A DNA stretch of 64,000 nucleotides from NCBI GenBank assembly GCA_030248215.1, contig JASANG010003379.1, positions 1 to 64,000 on the forward strand, in the 5' to 3' direction. This DNA is from Enoplolaimus lenunculus (taxonomy: Eukaryota > Nematoda > Enoplea > Enoplida > Thoracostomopsidae). A program made the translations under genes and the position numbers. Within the stretch, counting starts at the first letter, position 1; each line of letters starts with the position of its first letter. Shown in pieces: positions 12,437-25,867 of the stretch. The notes below the pieces were generated by a model. The model saw only the letters and a list, made by a program, of their open reading frames with translations, did not search any database and was not told where the DNA came from.

Positions 12437-15400
12437 GCGAAAAATTTTCAGTTTACTATCTATAATATTAAATCCCAAAGCAAAATTTTAGTTTTGCTTG
12501 GTTACAGTGGAAATCCGATTCCTAGCTTCTACCTTAGTTTCACTCTGCCAAAAAGATTATAAAATATATGCTAGTTAGCAACATTATAGGATCAAAAGCC
12601 AGGGGAAAACTTCATTAGCGAAGCGAGCGAAAAGCCAAACATATGTTTGTATACAAGCTTCTCAGAAAACCTATTTTTTCGATCCAGTGGAGTGTTTAAA
12701 TTTCATTTTGTTCTGTAACGCCGGGTTTTTCTTCAAATCGGGTCGTCCAACCAGGTATTTTTGGGTGCTATGCAGTGCCGGTTTCACGAAAAATTTTGCC
12801 ACCCGTGAAAATATTCCCCGGGCAAATTTTTATATAAAAATGCACCTCACAACAAATTTTCACTTAAAAGGTGTGTTCGGGCAAATTTTTATACAGAAAC
12901 TTACTGAAAAAGTACACCATTTTGTAAAAATTTGCCCACCCCCCGGCAATTTAATGTTTTCCTAACATAAAACTGACCTACGACCAGTAGCGGTTTAGAG
13001 TGTTGTATTTTGATCACAGACTCATAGAACTGTGTTTCAAATGCGCCGTTAAGATACTGTAATAAAAAGTTTTGCTTTAGACTTATTTTTAAAGGCATTC
13101 TGACAACTTTGTCCTAAAATGCTCCAAAAAATGCACCAAAACTTAAGACCAAACTCCCGAAACGATTTTGAGCCGGAGCTGCATGCGGACCTCTGGGTGT
13201 ACCCTGATAAACATGGCCCATAATTAGACGGCGGATCATTTCTTCGCAGACCATAATAGAGTAAGCTTAAGATTTAGACTAATCTTATACTTAGGCGTAG
13301 GAATATGCTTATACTAATGTTATGCGTTTCAAAATAAAAAGACATCGGCCACAAATATTGTGGCATTACGCGCACGTATGGTACAAAACTGCCTTCAATT
13401 CCGGCAAACGGTTTCAGTACAGTCTCTGCCGGAAATTCCGTTGTCGATTTTTTGCGTTTTCAGGAGCCAGTTTTCCAACTTCTACAAAGACCTTCGTCGA
13501 ATACTTTACAATATAAGGAATGTGCAGATTAGTGTTGTGCAAAATAGCAATTACCAATTTTTCTACTGGCCAGCCGGATGACGGCCAACACGACGTTTGA
13601 CCGACCGGCCAGTCATTGGCCGGCGGTCGGCCAATATACAAATTTTAAAAATTATTAAGCATTGTCATTTCTTATTTCTAAATTCGATACTTCGTTATGT
13701 TAATATTAAGATTGGAATGAGTCTGCTGAATGGTACGTGTCCGTTAAAGCCATGAGTGTGAGAGCAGATAAAAGTTATAATTACAACTGTTACTAGAACT
13801 ATGCCGAAACTTCGCAAACGAGTAGCCAGACATGGTTGCTTGTGTTTAATCTAGAAGCAAATCGTCTACATTGGAGCTCTAGTGTTCCTTCGGCCCATGC
13901 TACTTTTAGGGGCGTCCAGGTTTCTCGTAGGTGTATAAAAGAGTGGGTTTGGATTCTAGATTACATTTTTTATGATTGTAATGACGTCTAGTGATGGCTA
14001 TAGTTTACTTTTAACTGAAATTTATACTGTTGGTTCTCAGTTGGTAGGAGACCATTTCGATGGGAATCGAGCCACTGGTCACCCTTTTATTCCGGTTCCC
14101 GGTGAAACGAATTTTTAATTCCGCATTATCATCATAGGCAAAGAGGTGCCACGGATTTTTTTACTCTTCGAAAAACTTCTCTTCCCTTGTAAAAATTGTT
14201 CCCGATTGTAGGTCATGTGAACTCCTCAAAGGCCTATCCTAAAGTTGTTTGTTCATCCTAAGCAAGGCGAATGGCTGCGAACTAAGAGCCCCGCCCTCTG
14301 ACCCGCCATGGCAGGCGTCAAAGTGCAAACTAAAAGATTAATTCTCTCATATTTAATACGTTTTAATAAAAAACAACATAAAATAGTTTTTTTTCGTGTT
14401 TTAATGGTTGCCTTTGAGTTTGTTACATCACTTAGCAGTTTTGATTACAATCGCAAACCCACGTTCTGTTTTACTCTCCCCATGGGTCAAAAATTGGTGC
14501 CACATATGTTCGGCTTTGATAGATTTTTTTGCACGAAGCATTGAACACAACAAGAGCTCACTCGGACACTGTTCGGTCGGTTGGCACGGTGTTGGGTACC
14601 AGGAAAGCTCGATGCGGATAGGTTCCAACTCTGAAATAAAAATCTTTAAGTAAACTCCTGTATTGATTTGGTTAGTCATTCTATTGGACAAATGCTCGTT
14701 CAAAAAGCCGTTCTTGCCAAATTTATATATGCTATTTGGGACAAGCCAAACACCCGAACGGACCAACTCATATTCGATCTTTGCGAAATGCTCTGATTTT
14801 AGCAAAATACTAATGAAAAAGTAGAAACGGCGTGTAATGTTCATGTTATATTCGCTTTATACTTTCGCTTAGCCAGAAATACAAGTAATCGACTGATTTT
14901 TTCAAATTGCCCCACATTGGAAATGCGTCCACTGTTGTATCCTAGCCGCCGATCTGTGAAATTGAGAAATGAGAAAACTTAAATTGTTTCGTTTTAAACG
15001 AAAGGTGCCCAGATGCCCAGTTCTCATCGCAGCTAAATGCCTATGCCTAAGTCTAAGCGTGAATAATGTGATCTCTAATTTAACTCGCATGGCGGATTGG
15101 TTTTATCAGAAATATCCAGGTGCCCGGCTCCTGTATGGAAGCAACACGGTGGTTGCCGCCAGTAGCCACGGTGATGCAACTTGTGAGATAACTATACTAG
15201 CAACAAAACGAATGGATAATAAAAAGGATGAACAAGAAAGGGTCAACTGTAAAAGACATCGCTTTTTAGATCAGACCTTGTTTTGTTCTGTTTTTTCCGC
15301 ACAGAGTTACACGTCGTCTAGACGTGGCAGTTACGCGTTAAAAACCATGCTGGTAATCAAAAATCAGTTGAAGCGTCTGTTTTTTTCTTTTAAAAAACTA

Positions 15401-16295
15401 TGCTTAATTTTTAAATGAGAAAAATTACATAATTTTTTGAGTAAAACCATTCAGTTGTTACGGTTTTAGCCTGATGTTATGCGTAAAAGTCTTGCATTTT
15501 ACCACACTGATGCGCGCTAGATTGTAGATTATAGTAAGGGCTGTTCCTAAGGTTAGGCGGACCCATTGAAGCAAAATCTGGTACTCTTCTGATTAAATCG
15601 TAGTTCGATTTGTTTTGTACTGGATATAGTAATCCGCCATATGACCATTATGTGAATATAATTTCGCGAGCAAAGCAAACGAGAAACTAAAACTAGGCGT
15701 ATATATATATTTGTGATCAAACTTGTCATAATTTTACTTTTGAATCTTGTGAAGTTTTCGAAAAAACAAAGAATAAATACTTCGTGAAAGTAAGTGCTTG
15801 TCTAGAAGATAGGAAAACCAAGTATCGCTCTGCAAAATCTGTTATCAGGAGCAAATAAGTTTCTGTTGAATACAGAATAAGTTTCGAAAGGCGTAATTCT
15901 GAAAACACAAAATTTTGCTTTCTGCATCTGAATCCTAAATCATGCTAAACTGTCACTTATGTGCTGAGGATTTAATGTTCTATATCTTCTATTAATCTGG
16001 GTTTTAAAAAGTTGGAAATATTTTTCATGCATTCTACAAAGCTAAATAAAATATTAGGTGCTTCGCCAGATGCTAAATCACGTATTAGTATTAACATGAG
16101 TGGATTATTGCTGCTTTTAACAAGAATGTGCAATTGGGTACATTTTGTGTTCAAAAAATTTAGTAGCGCACGTTGCGTTTGTGGCCGACCACCCTTATTT
16201 AGGCCCCTAATTTAGGGGGATCATGTTTGCTTGACGAAAACCAATAATATTTTTTTCACTTTAAATGCACCGCTAATATTCTTGAGCAATTCTAT
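12437..16295. other. Intergenic stretch without recognisable genes
   Basis: It contains a short degenerate TTAGGC-like run at 13260-13320 next to a GGCCCAT end (probably a damaged copy of the 9196 family), a repeated GGGCAAATTTTTATA word at 12820-12890, and isolated ORFs of up to 149 codons without family resemblance. Confidence 0.4.
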
Positions 16296-17241
16296 GACCG
16301 AAAAAAATGGAAAACATTTACTCTTTGTCTGAGTGATTGGTTATCCCACCCTTAGCTGGCGTTTGCCCAAAAATGCTTGGATTTTGAAACTTTTTGTATA
16401 TTTGAGCCTCTGATGACATCTCATGATCATTCCGTGACCAAATCTGGATTTTTGAAAAATTCGATTTTTAATGCCACAAAATCAGCCCCTTGAAACCCAA
16501 TTATATATCATTTGACGCAGTTTGCAGAGCTGTGTCGAGTGGTGTTAAACTTTCTGCAATCAGAAGTCAGATTAACGAGTTGTTGCCAAATAACTAATTT
16601 GGCGCCACCAGCGACCATGGTTCGGCGAAAAATTTAGTTATTTGATAATAATTCGTTAGCCAGGTGTCTGATTGAGGAACTTTTAACAATATTCGTCTTA
16701 GCTACTCACACTTGTTTTTGTAAGTATATATTAAATCATAACACACTTTTGGGTTTTCTATGACATCAAAACCCCTCAATTGCTGAATCCTCCCGAGCAA
16801 AGAAAGGTTGAAACTAGAGTATTCTTGAAGTCATACGGTAAAGGCAAGCTTTCAATTTTGAAGCGCCCTAAGTTTGGCCCCACTATCGATGAAACCTGGT
16901 GAGCGAACCGATCGAGATGCATATGTAGCTTTACATTAAATCTCGTGGCAAACGTTCAATTCAGAATCCCATTTATATAGTTTTATGCTGCACTTTTCAA
17001 CCTTTCGCACATATAATGTATCCTGCTCCTTGTGGACATATACACACGGTCACTTTTAATGTGTTTCATGTAAATTAATAGCTACATGTCATCTAAAAAA
17101 GGTATTTTACATCAAATTTAATTGCAAATTATATTTAGAAATCGTTTAATATTTTCTCATTTTTTGCATTTTTTCCAGCCCCGTCGTGAAAAAATAGAGA
17201 AAACAATTTTTTCCAGTAATTTTTTCCGGCCAACAACCATG
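16296..17241. mobile_element. Relic of the CAGGGTTGTT element
   Basis: From the words ACTCTTTGTCTGAGTGAT to the terminal CCAACAACC, this segment parallels the element at 20390-21480 in order and spacing. The left terminus is missing or too diverged to see. No coding capacity. Confidence 0.5.
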
Positions 17242-18313
17242 TTAGAGAGCGAGAGCAACATGCCAGAAAAATTTTGATTTTTATAGCCTGTCGAGGTACA
17301 TTTTTGCTTTTTCAGAAATTTGAGAAGGGGATATATCTTCCCTATTCAACCACTATACGCCCTTGTCAAGTTTGATCATTCATTATAATATGCGAGATTA
17401 GAAAACAAGCGCTATATATGCTTTACTTGAGACCATTTTTAACTACTAAATGTATGTTTATGCAAAGGCGCGGCACAAGACTATTAATAAAAATTTTACC
17501 ATTAAATTACTCACTGAAACCTAATGTCCTTTTGTTGTGCATTTCCTGTTTGCCAAATGTCTAAAAGATATAAAATTCAAGATACAAATTTGTTGCTGCT
17601 CCTACTCTCTGCATCTGAAAAACCCTAAAAAACATAAATTAACTTTCGCTTTGGGTGGTGATTCTCGAGCATTATTAATTAATTGGACGGTTCCCGTTTC
17701 ATGAAACTGTTAGAAACGTGCTACGATAATTTAGTTTTTTCAATCTATATATTAAAGCTGTAACGCCATACATACGTACTTAGGGCAGCGCTCCAACTGA
17801 TTTTTGTTTACGTTACATATATATGTAAATTAAGACTAATGCGGTGTTCACAATAAAAAAATTGGCCTGGCCACAAAATATGTCCCATCCCAGGGTTTAC
17901 GAGTGGTCGTTGACCCTACCTCAACGAAAATTTTCCGTTGACCCTACCTCAACATGTGGTTGAGAATAGTAGAATACCTATCGTTTCTGATATGTTTTAT
18001 ATTCTCAAAAATACTACAGCTTATCAAAAAAGCAGTATTTTAATGTTGTTATCATAATACGAGGTGCCGAGACAACAGTTTAGCCTATGGCCAGAGAAGC
18101 CTTAGTCCAGATGCACATTTGTGCAACTACGTGTACTAGTCACTTTTATTTTTGAACAATCTATTGTGTTAATTAATATGGGGTCTCTTTTGAGTCTAAA
18201 TCAGTAGAACTCTATATACATCTGTGGCTGTGTACAGTAATTTAAGCGATAAGTTAATAGAAATATATAAATAGCAGTTATTTTGCGATGATATAAATTA
18301 ACACTATGTGATT
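17242..18313. other. Upstream region of the receptor gene
   Basis: No ORF is recognised. A 28-bp period direct repeat contains CGTTGACCCTACCTCAAC at 17909 and 17937. A TATA-like TATATAAAT lies near 18264, about 50 bp before the chosen start codon; whether it is a promoter is not known. Confidence 0.35.
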
Positions 18314-18582
18314 ATGCTAATATCAAATTCGCTTTTGTCGCGTAATGCATCTTCCGATGCAGCGTCCCTGCCAAGTAACGCAACTGAACTATCGGGAATC
18401 AAATTGAAAACAGACGATTTTCGAAATGAATTTGATTACACTATTTTCAATTATGATGTATTTGACTCAAACGAGCCTGTATTTTTACCGTTCATTATTC
18501 GCATGTTTATCGCTGGTGTTCATTTTGTGTTCAACTCAATTGTGTTTTTGCTCAACGCTACGACATTATATTCATGTAGACA
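18314..18582 (+). CDS. Receptor exon 1 (extracellular N-terminus and TM1)
   Basis: It encodes residues 1-89 plus two bases. It ends AGACA before the donor GTAAGTTG at 18583. TM1 carries FNSIVFLLN, where the Asn fits the conserved helix-1 position. Confidence 0.7.
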
Positions 18583-21500
18583 GTAAGTTGATTAAAATCA
18601 TGCGTATATCCAGCACACCGCTTTTTGAGGGGTGCAAAAATGCGTTGGTGCCTACGATACTAAAAACCAAAAAGCTATAATGTGGTGCACATGGAAACCA
18701 ATTTTTTCTTCACAGCTTCAGAGCGGCATTGTTTTCGCTGTTGTATCTCAGCTGAGCTTTTTGGCTATAGTAGTCAACACAGTGAAACCCAAACAGCCCT
18801 CTAGCCGAGACCTGAAAACATTACTAAGGAATTGAAACGTAACTCGAAATACATCCAACTCTAACGACGTTTCGTCCACTCGGCTTATATCAGTAACGTT
18901 TTATCAAAACTGCAAACAGAGTTTCGCACCTATTTACTTCCTCCCACTAGTGTTGGCAGATGACAGAACTTACGCCTAGTTTTATATTTATTCTATTAGG
19001 CTTTAAAACTTAAGCCCATAAGCCTAATTTATATATTAATCTAATAGTTATTTTTGTGGTGTGAGTTGTCAATAACCAAACCATTATAATTTTGACTTGT
19101 AGAATTTGAAAGCAACATTGCTAGATATTGCGATTTAATTTAATTCACTGATGCAGGTTTTTCAGTCTTTTTGGCTACAAACTTTTGAAAATGAAAATTT
19201 AATTTGAAAACTTGTAACAAAACTGTACCGGAATACCATGATTTCAATTTAGGATGATTCGTGACGAACAAAAGCCAAGCAGTGCAACGTTGACATCTCC
19301 AAGTGCGATTTCTGAGCTATCGTCTGTGTCTTGGTTATATTCAATATATTTGCTTCAACCAACTCTGTTTGGCTGGGTAGACATCTTTGCTGCGATGAGT
19401 TCCGATTTTCTAGAACGCCGAAAGTCGTGTAAGTTTATTAACGAAAGTTACATTAGCATACCTACTTTCTGATTGTCTTAGAAACAACAGCTAATGCAGC
19501 GTTATAGGGACGTATACAAGGACGGTCTACAGGGGGCAAATGCTACCGGCAATTTAAACGGTGAAAAAAGCTCTTTAACGCCATATTAAAATTAAAACAA
19601 AAAATTCTGTCTGCTCGCTCGTCTCAATTCTCGGTTGAAGTTTAGCTCCATCAAAATAAAATTTTGGTCCCCTCCTGCGGCCAGCCATATAAACATTTTG
19701 ACAACACAAATCTTAATTGGTAAAGGATTGGATTAAAATTCAGCCAATTAAACCCAGGAATTTAAGTTTTGATACCGTTAGAAGAAACAGGGCATTCAAA
19801 TATTGTCAAATCTTCTTATAATGACAGCGTTTGTTATTAAACGAATACAGCTGCGATTAGTGATGGGCATCGGATATTTTTTCATATCCATATATCCGGA
19901 AAGGTGAGTTCAAAACTTTGAGGCGTACTTAAGTTTTCAAAGTACATTCCTAAGTATAACCTTGCATTATGACTAAAGCTTTTGATACAAGGCAAATAAA
20001 CATTCAATTCAAGGGTTATTTACAATACCGGATACATGTGTAACGAAGTGTGGCGGAGGACGGGATAAAAATAAATAACAGTCCGTAACCGAATAACAGG
20101 GGGTACCCTCTGGAGAGGTCAAATAAATATCAGCCCCCCTTCTTTATTCGGGTCACTACAGTATTGTTATAATTTGGCGATATTAGAGTAAGCACGGCAG
20201 TATAATTAAAATTATCCAAACAATTAACACAATTATTGAAAAACTCGAATATTGCTCCAATGAACTATAATGAGCTAAAAATGACTAAATTCACCTTATC
20301 TCTAATGAAATTGGTCAAATTTTAACCCACCAAGGCGTATCCAATCCACAATAGATACTTGGATACAGAATTTTTTCGTCAGCTCCAGCCAGGGTTGTTT
20401 TTTCTGGAAAAAATTATGACCGGAAAAAATGAATTTTTTCCATTTTTTTCCGATGACCGGAAAAAATGAATTTTTTCCATTTTTTTCCGGAAAAAAATGG
20501 AAAAAATGGAAAAAGTTTACTCTTTGTCTGAGTGATCGGTTAGCCCTCCCTTAGCCGTCGTTTGCTCAAAACAACTTGCATTTTGAAAGTTTCTGCATAT
20601 TTGAGCTTCGGATGACACCTTGTAATCATTTCATGCCCAAATCTGAATTTTTGAAAAATTCGATTTTTAAGGCCACAAGTTCCCCTGGGACCCAAAATTT
20701 TTTTCGATAAGTTGGATAAATATATATCACTGACTCGTTTGGGAGACGTCTAATTGGAAAATATGTAGCAATATTCGTCTTAGCTCCGTAACCTGTGTCA
20801 CAAGGTATATAATTTGTTTAATTTTTCGACAAAAACTTTTTGAGTCCAGTGGAGGAATTTGGAACCTTAAAATTCGAATTTTTTAAAAATTTAAGTTTTG
20901 GCATGGAATAACCGGAGGAGGTCATCGGAACATCAAAAACTCATGAGTGGAGTGAGTTAAACAACTCACGCTTGTTTTTGTAGGTATATATTAAATCCCA
21001 ATATACTTTTTTTTCTGACAGCGAAGCCTTTCAATTGCTGCAACCTCGCGAGCAAAGCGAGGTTGAAGCTAGACGTATTCTTGTGTCAAATCACACGGTA
21101 AAAGCAAGCTTTCAATTCTGAGCCCCCTAACTTTGGCCGCCCCACTGTCGACGAAACCTGGTGAGTGAGCCGAACAAGATGGTTATGTAGTTTTACATCG
21201 AATCTCTTTGCAAAGTTTCAATTCTTAAACTCATTTATATATTTATATGCTGCAAATGTATCCTGGTGGACATATACAAACGGTCACTGTTAATGTGTTG
21301 CATGAAAATTAGTTGGATGTTGCCTAGGAAAGTTATTTTATACCATATTTACTTGCAAATTATATTTAAGAATCGTTTAATATTTTTCCATTTTTTTCCA
21401 TTTTTCCGCCCCCTCAGAAAAAATGGAAAAAATGGAAAAAAACATTTTCTCCGGTAATTTGTTTCCGGCCAACAACCCTGGTCCCGGCTACTTTGGTGGT

Positions 21501-24500
21501 GAAACCATGCAAATTATTCCAAAAAATTTTTAGACAAAAGCATTTTGGATATCCGGCGGATATCCGGATACACGTTTCATTTCGGATACATATCCGCATA
21601 TTTTTCATATCCGGATTTCCGGATATCCGGTGCCCATCTATAGCTGCGATATTATATGACAATTAATTTATGGAATCAAAGCAAATATTGGTTTTAGAAC
21701 CGTCAGTATAATGCAATTAATTAACCGACTCGATCGAGCAATCACCCTTAAAAATTAAAGGTCAACATTTGAAATAAATAATACAAACTTTCGGTTTATT
21801 TGCAGATCTGTCTATGAATTGTCAATTCCTTCCCTTCGTAATGAATTGTTTAATTTCAGTGTGCGGCCTTTATGGGCTGACATACGTAACACTTGGAACA
21901 GCCGCTGAATACATAACAATTTTGGTGTGTGTCGAAAAACTGCTCAATATGCCTCGTAATCCGACAAAAGGCTTGCGATGTTTGTCAGTGATGAACGCCG
22001 GGTCCATATGTTTTCGAAAATTTAAGGTATTATTTTAAACTTAATACATTGATTCGATATTACGGCGTACTCTAAGCTTCGAAAAGAGACAAATAAGTTT
22101 TTGAAGAGGATTTGGCAAATTAAACGTTCAGTTTTGACATTTCCAGTGTAGTATTGTATTTTTACTCCTATCGAAAACTATTCCTATGGTAAAATAGCAT
22201 ACAGGCATTTTTTACAGCCACAGTATATCTACCATATGGTATTTTTACTTCCCTTACAGAATATTCAGTCTCGAAGTGAGAACGCCATTTGCTATTTTTA
22301 CTGGTAAGCAAATTTTCAAGGGAGTCAAAATAATGGTCATAGAGTAAAGCGTTAATGGTTGCATAATCAGAACAAAAAAGTATCACGAACTTTTTATATA
22401 CGCATTTCAGGTACACATAATGACGCTTGTTTGGTGCATATGTCTCACCATATGTGTTATTCCTATGATATTTTCAACGTTACACTACGCGTACGAATCT
22501 GACTCGTACAATCTTATTTGCACGTACAAACCAATGGTTATGCTTAACATTCGCTATTTTGGCGACCGGTTTAATTCAAAGAACATGTTCACAACAACAA
22601 CAAAACAAACAACAATTAAAAACGATCAAAATTATCGCAATGAGCTTAGTCGAATAGAGCTTGTGCAACCGTGGAGCATTGTAGTTCTCGTGATGGTATT
22701 TGGAATTCCGTCAATATTTTGTTTTACGTTTTTATCATTTATTGGCTATAAACAACGAAGATTGGTGAAAAAGCTGACTTCGAACGAAAATTCCCGAATC
22801 AGGTATGTGACGATTGATGCGAATAGTAAAATTTAAAAGTAAACACAGAAATGATATCGTCAGTATATTGTTTGTATGCGTATAATTAAAGTCATGTTTG
22901 TAGCCAGGTTTTTGCATGCAAACCAAATTTTGGTCAGGGAGAAGCTGAGTTTCGTTTGGTCCACTTTTTACAAACTTTGTGATATATTTTAGGTCTGTTC
23001 AAACCTACTTTCAACTTCGGTTTCCCTTCGATCCGGTAGTTTAGACTTGAAATAGATTAATTTTTACGTTAATGTATTAAGGTACAGCAAAAAAACTAGA
23101 GTTCAAATTGATCATCCTCATTGAATCTACGGCAAGCCTAAGCAGCATCCTAAGCATAACATTAAGGCTAAGCCAATGTATAATGATAGACGACAATTGT
23201 TGATGTGGCTTGATTTTGGACTATAAACTGTCGGGCGACGAATTGTCTTGATATCGTCGATTTTCAGTCAAATTTGTGCTCATGTTTCTTGTTTTGAAGG
23301 CCGCGGTTAGCGCCCCTAACGCCGCGCCCGGTTGCTGCTGTTTAAACAATCGACCATGGAAATAAAATCAATGTTAAAAACTTTAATATACTCAAAACTG
23401 GACATTATGCGTCAGGCTGTATCGTCATGCGCTTCGCTCGCGAAATTCAACCACTACGTGTTGCAGTCACTGTGTTAACGAAATGAATCTATGTGTATTT
23501 TCGTCTACAGGGCATGGGAGATCTAACGGCAATTTTGGGGATTGGATCACGCGCCGGATATAACCAAATTAAAATTGTTTTAGGATTTAATACTAAAATC
23601 ATGTCTGGCTGTTTAGGCGCTTCGCTTGTGAGGTGTTCTTGTTTTACATGCCTCTATTTTGACCCTGGATACCGCGACGCACACTAAATTGAGTTTAGTA
23701 TAAGTAGGTAAAATAAAACATATAATATGTCTAGATTTTTGCTCGCTTCGCTAACGAAAATTTCTTCCATTGAAACTCATCGGTGCGGTTCGCTCACACG
23801 GTACGCAAACATTTAGGGTAACGCTATACTTTTGTTGGTCACCGTCCGTCACCGTACATTACGGTGCGGCATCGAACGCAAATTACTCACGTTCCATACC
23901 GTATGGTGACGGTCGGCGACGCTTTCCCTAAGGATGGGAGCTAACGCCCAACCTTAGATCCTTCGAGCAAAATCCGTTAATTCACCACTGCCAAAGGACC
24001 CGGACTCTGCTTTAGGTGGGTAATCCAAGACAGGGTCCTGTGTGTTATATTCGCTGTCCATTAATGCAAGCCTCATTACAACGCCTATGAATGAAGCTTA
24101 TTATTAATATTTATGAACGCTTACGGCGTAATTGTTTTTAATTTAAGACAATACTAACTATAAATTCAGATCTTGCAAAATTATTAATAACGATTGAATT
24201 AACTTACTTAGTTCTGTAATTTAAAAGCTTTCCTACAGACGTTTCATTATTATAGGGAATATTTCCAAACAGATTATCATGACTTCAATTTCATTATGTT
24301 AAGCATTATATTCAATAACTGTTTCAGATCACTTAACGACAAACGGTCCGATCCCCGCGACGATTGCAACTGTTGTAAGTTGTTTGCTATCTGCCGGCGG
24401 AGAGACAAAAATCGAAAAATTCGCACCCCTCCACAAGTCAAAATTACAAATTCTAGCATTCGAAAAACGTCCAGGCGAGACGAGCCTGTGATTATCCAAA

Positions 24501-25758
24501 CTTCGGCAGATGCAGTTCAAACGGAAACAGTCACCACTAGCGGTTGGTTTTGGTCTTGGATCTACCCCTGGCAGAACTCTGAAGAACCATCTGTTTCTCA
24601 GGAAGCCAATCGTAACCCTACAGATCAAACAAACGATGCAATGGTCAATCGTGATATCACCTTGAGCGACGATAATAATAATAATAACAATAATAATAAT
24701 AACAGCCGCGTTTATAAACCAAATCGTTTCCGAGGTTGTGCATGCTTCAGCAGCCAATGCGTTGTTCGTCCTAATCAAGTTGGCGCCGATAATGTTCTAA
24801 ACGAAGAACAATACACCGTTGCTTTAAGGCAAAGTGATAGGTTGCCAGAAAACTGTTCAAAAGAATTCTTGTCGAATTCGGGTTTTAGGGCTGTTGTATC
24901 ACGGGACGCATCTCCGCTAAATTTTTATTTACCATCTCAAACTCCTCGTGGTTCGTTAGCCAGCATTTTAAGCTTAACTCTACGGGGCTCTTCGCATCGT
25001 TACGGCGCGCCATCTGTAGCATCAACAAATGGTGAAGCGCTGACCGATGACGGTAGCGGATCCCTGAGCGGATCGTTGAAAAGTTTTCCATCGAGCCGTC
25101 GGTGCTCAAACGCAGCCCAACTACGAAAACCAAAACGGCCAAATCTGAAACTTCCTCGGGGTACACGAAGTCCAGGACGCAGGCGACGATCTTGTGACTC
25201 TAATCTGAGTCATTTTAGTGACGAAAGTTGCCGCAAATTTAATCCAGTACATGCAACCGAGTCCCTTGGTGTTACTGATGAATTTACCCCAGCCATTGTC
25301 ACACCACGCCGGTATAGTTTACTCCCGACAACTTTTACCAGCGTCGAAACGTCTAAAACATTAACACCAGCGCTCGTTGGAAAACAGAGGTGTCAGTCTC
25401 GGTCTCCAGCTGGTGCAAGGCGAGGTTCGATGTTCACAAGTAATTGCATCTCAGGGCAACGAGATGAAGATGTCACAACACACAAAGTATCCGCTTCAAA
25501 GCTTGGATTGACAGATTCTCAGTTGTCTGATAATCGCCGTTCTTCAGCAAACAACTCGTCTCTATTTTTGTCGCCGCCCATCTTTGAACGAGGCCATTTA
25601 CCGCGTGGACGTACCAGTAAATCAGCAAATACTCTCAGTTCTGTAGAGAAAACACAGTTAGTCGCACCTGGAGCTACGTCAGCAAATTCGGCAACAAATA
25701 TCGTGTTGGCCACTCAACGTTCAGATAGCAGCGGTAAGAAGTACAACCCCGGATCTGG

Positions 25759-25789
<31 letters not shown>

Positions 25790-25810
25790 AATAATAATAA
25801 TAATATTAAT

Positions 25811-25867
<57 letters not shown>

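Larger units (their letters stand above)
19858..21642. mobile_element. hAT-like element inside receptor intron 2, containing two further insertions
   Basis: The left end TAGTGATGGGCA and the right end TGCCCATCTATA are imperfect inverted repeats, and GCTGCGAT flanks both sides (19850-19857 and 21643-21650), an 8-bp target duplication. Subterminal regions are full of ATCCGGATAT palindromes. Nested inside are a truncated TA-MITE (19902-20161) and a second hAT-type element (20390-21480). No transposase ORF remains. Confidence 0.65.

Noticed and set aside
14969-15418. 149-codon ATG ORF
   Set aside because: It runs through a telomere-like repeat, has no family features, and similar lengths occur by chance in AT-rich DNA.
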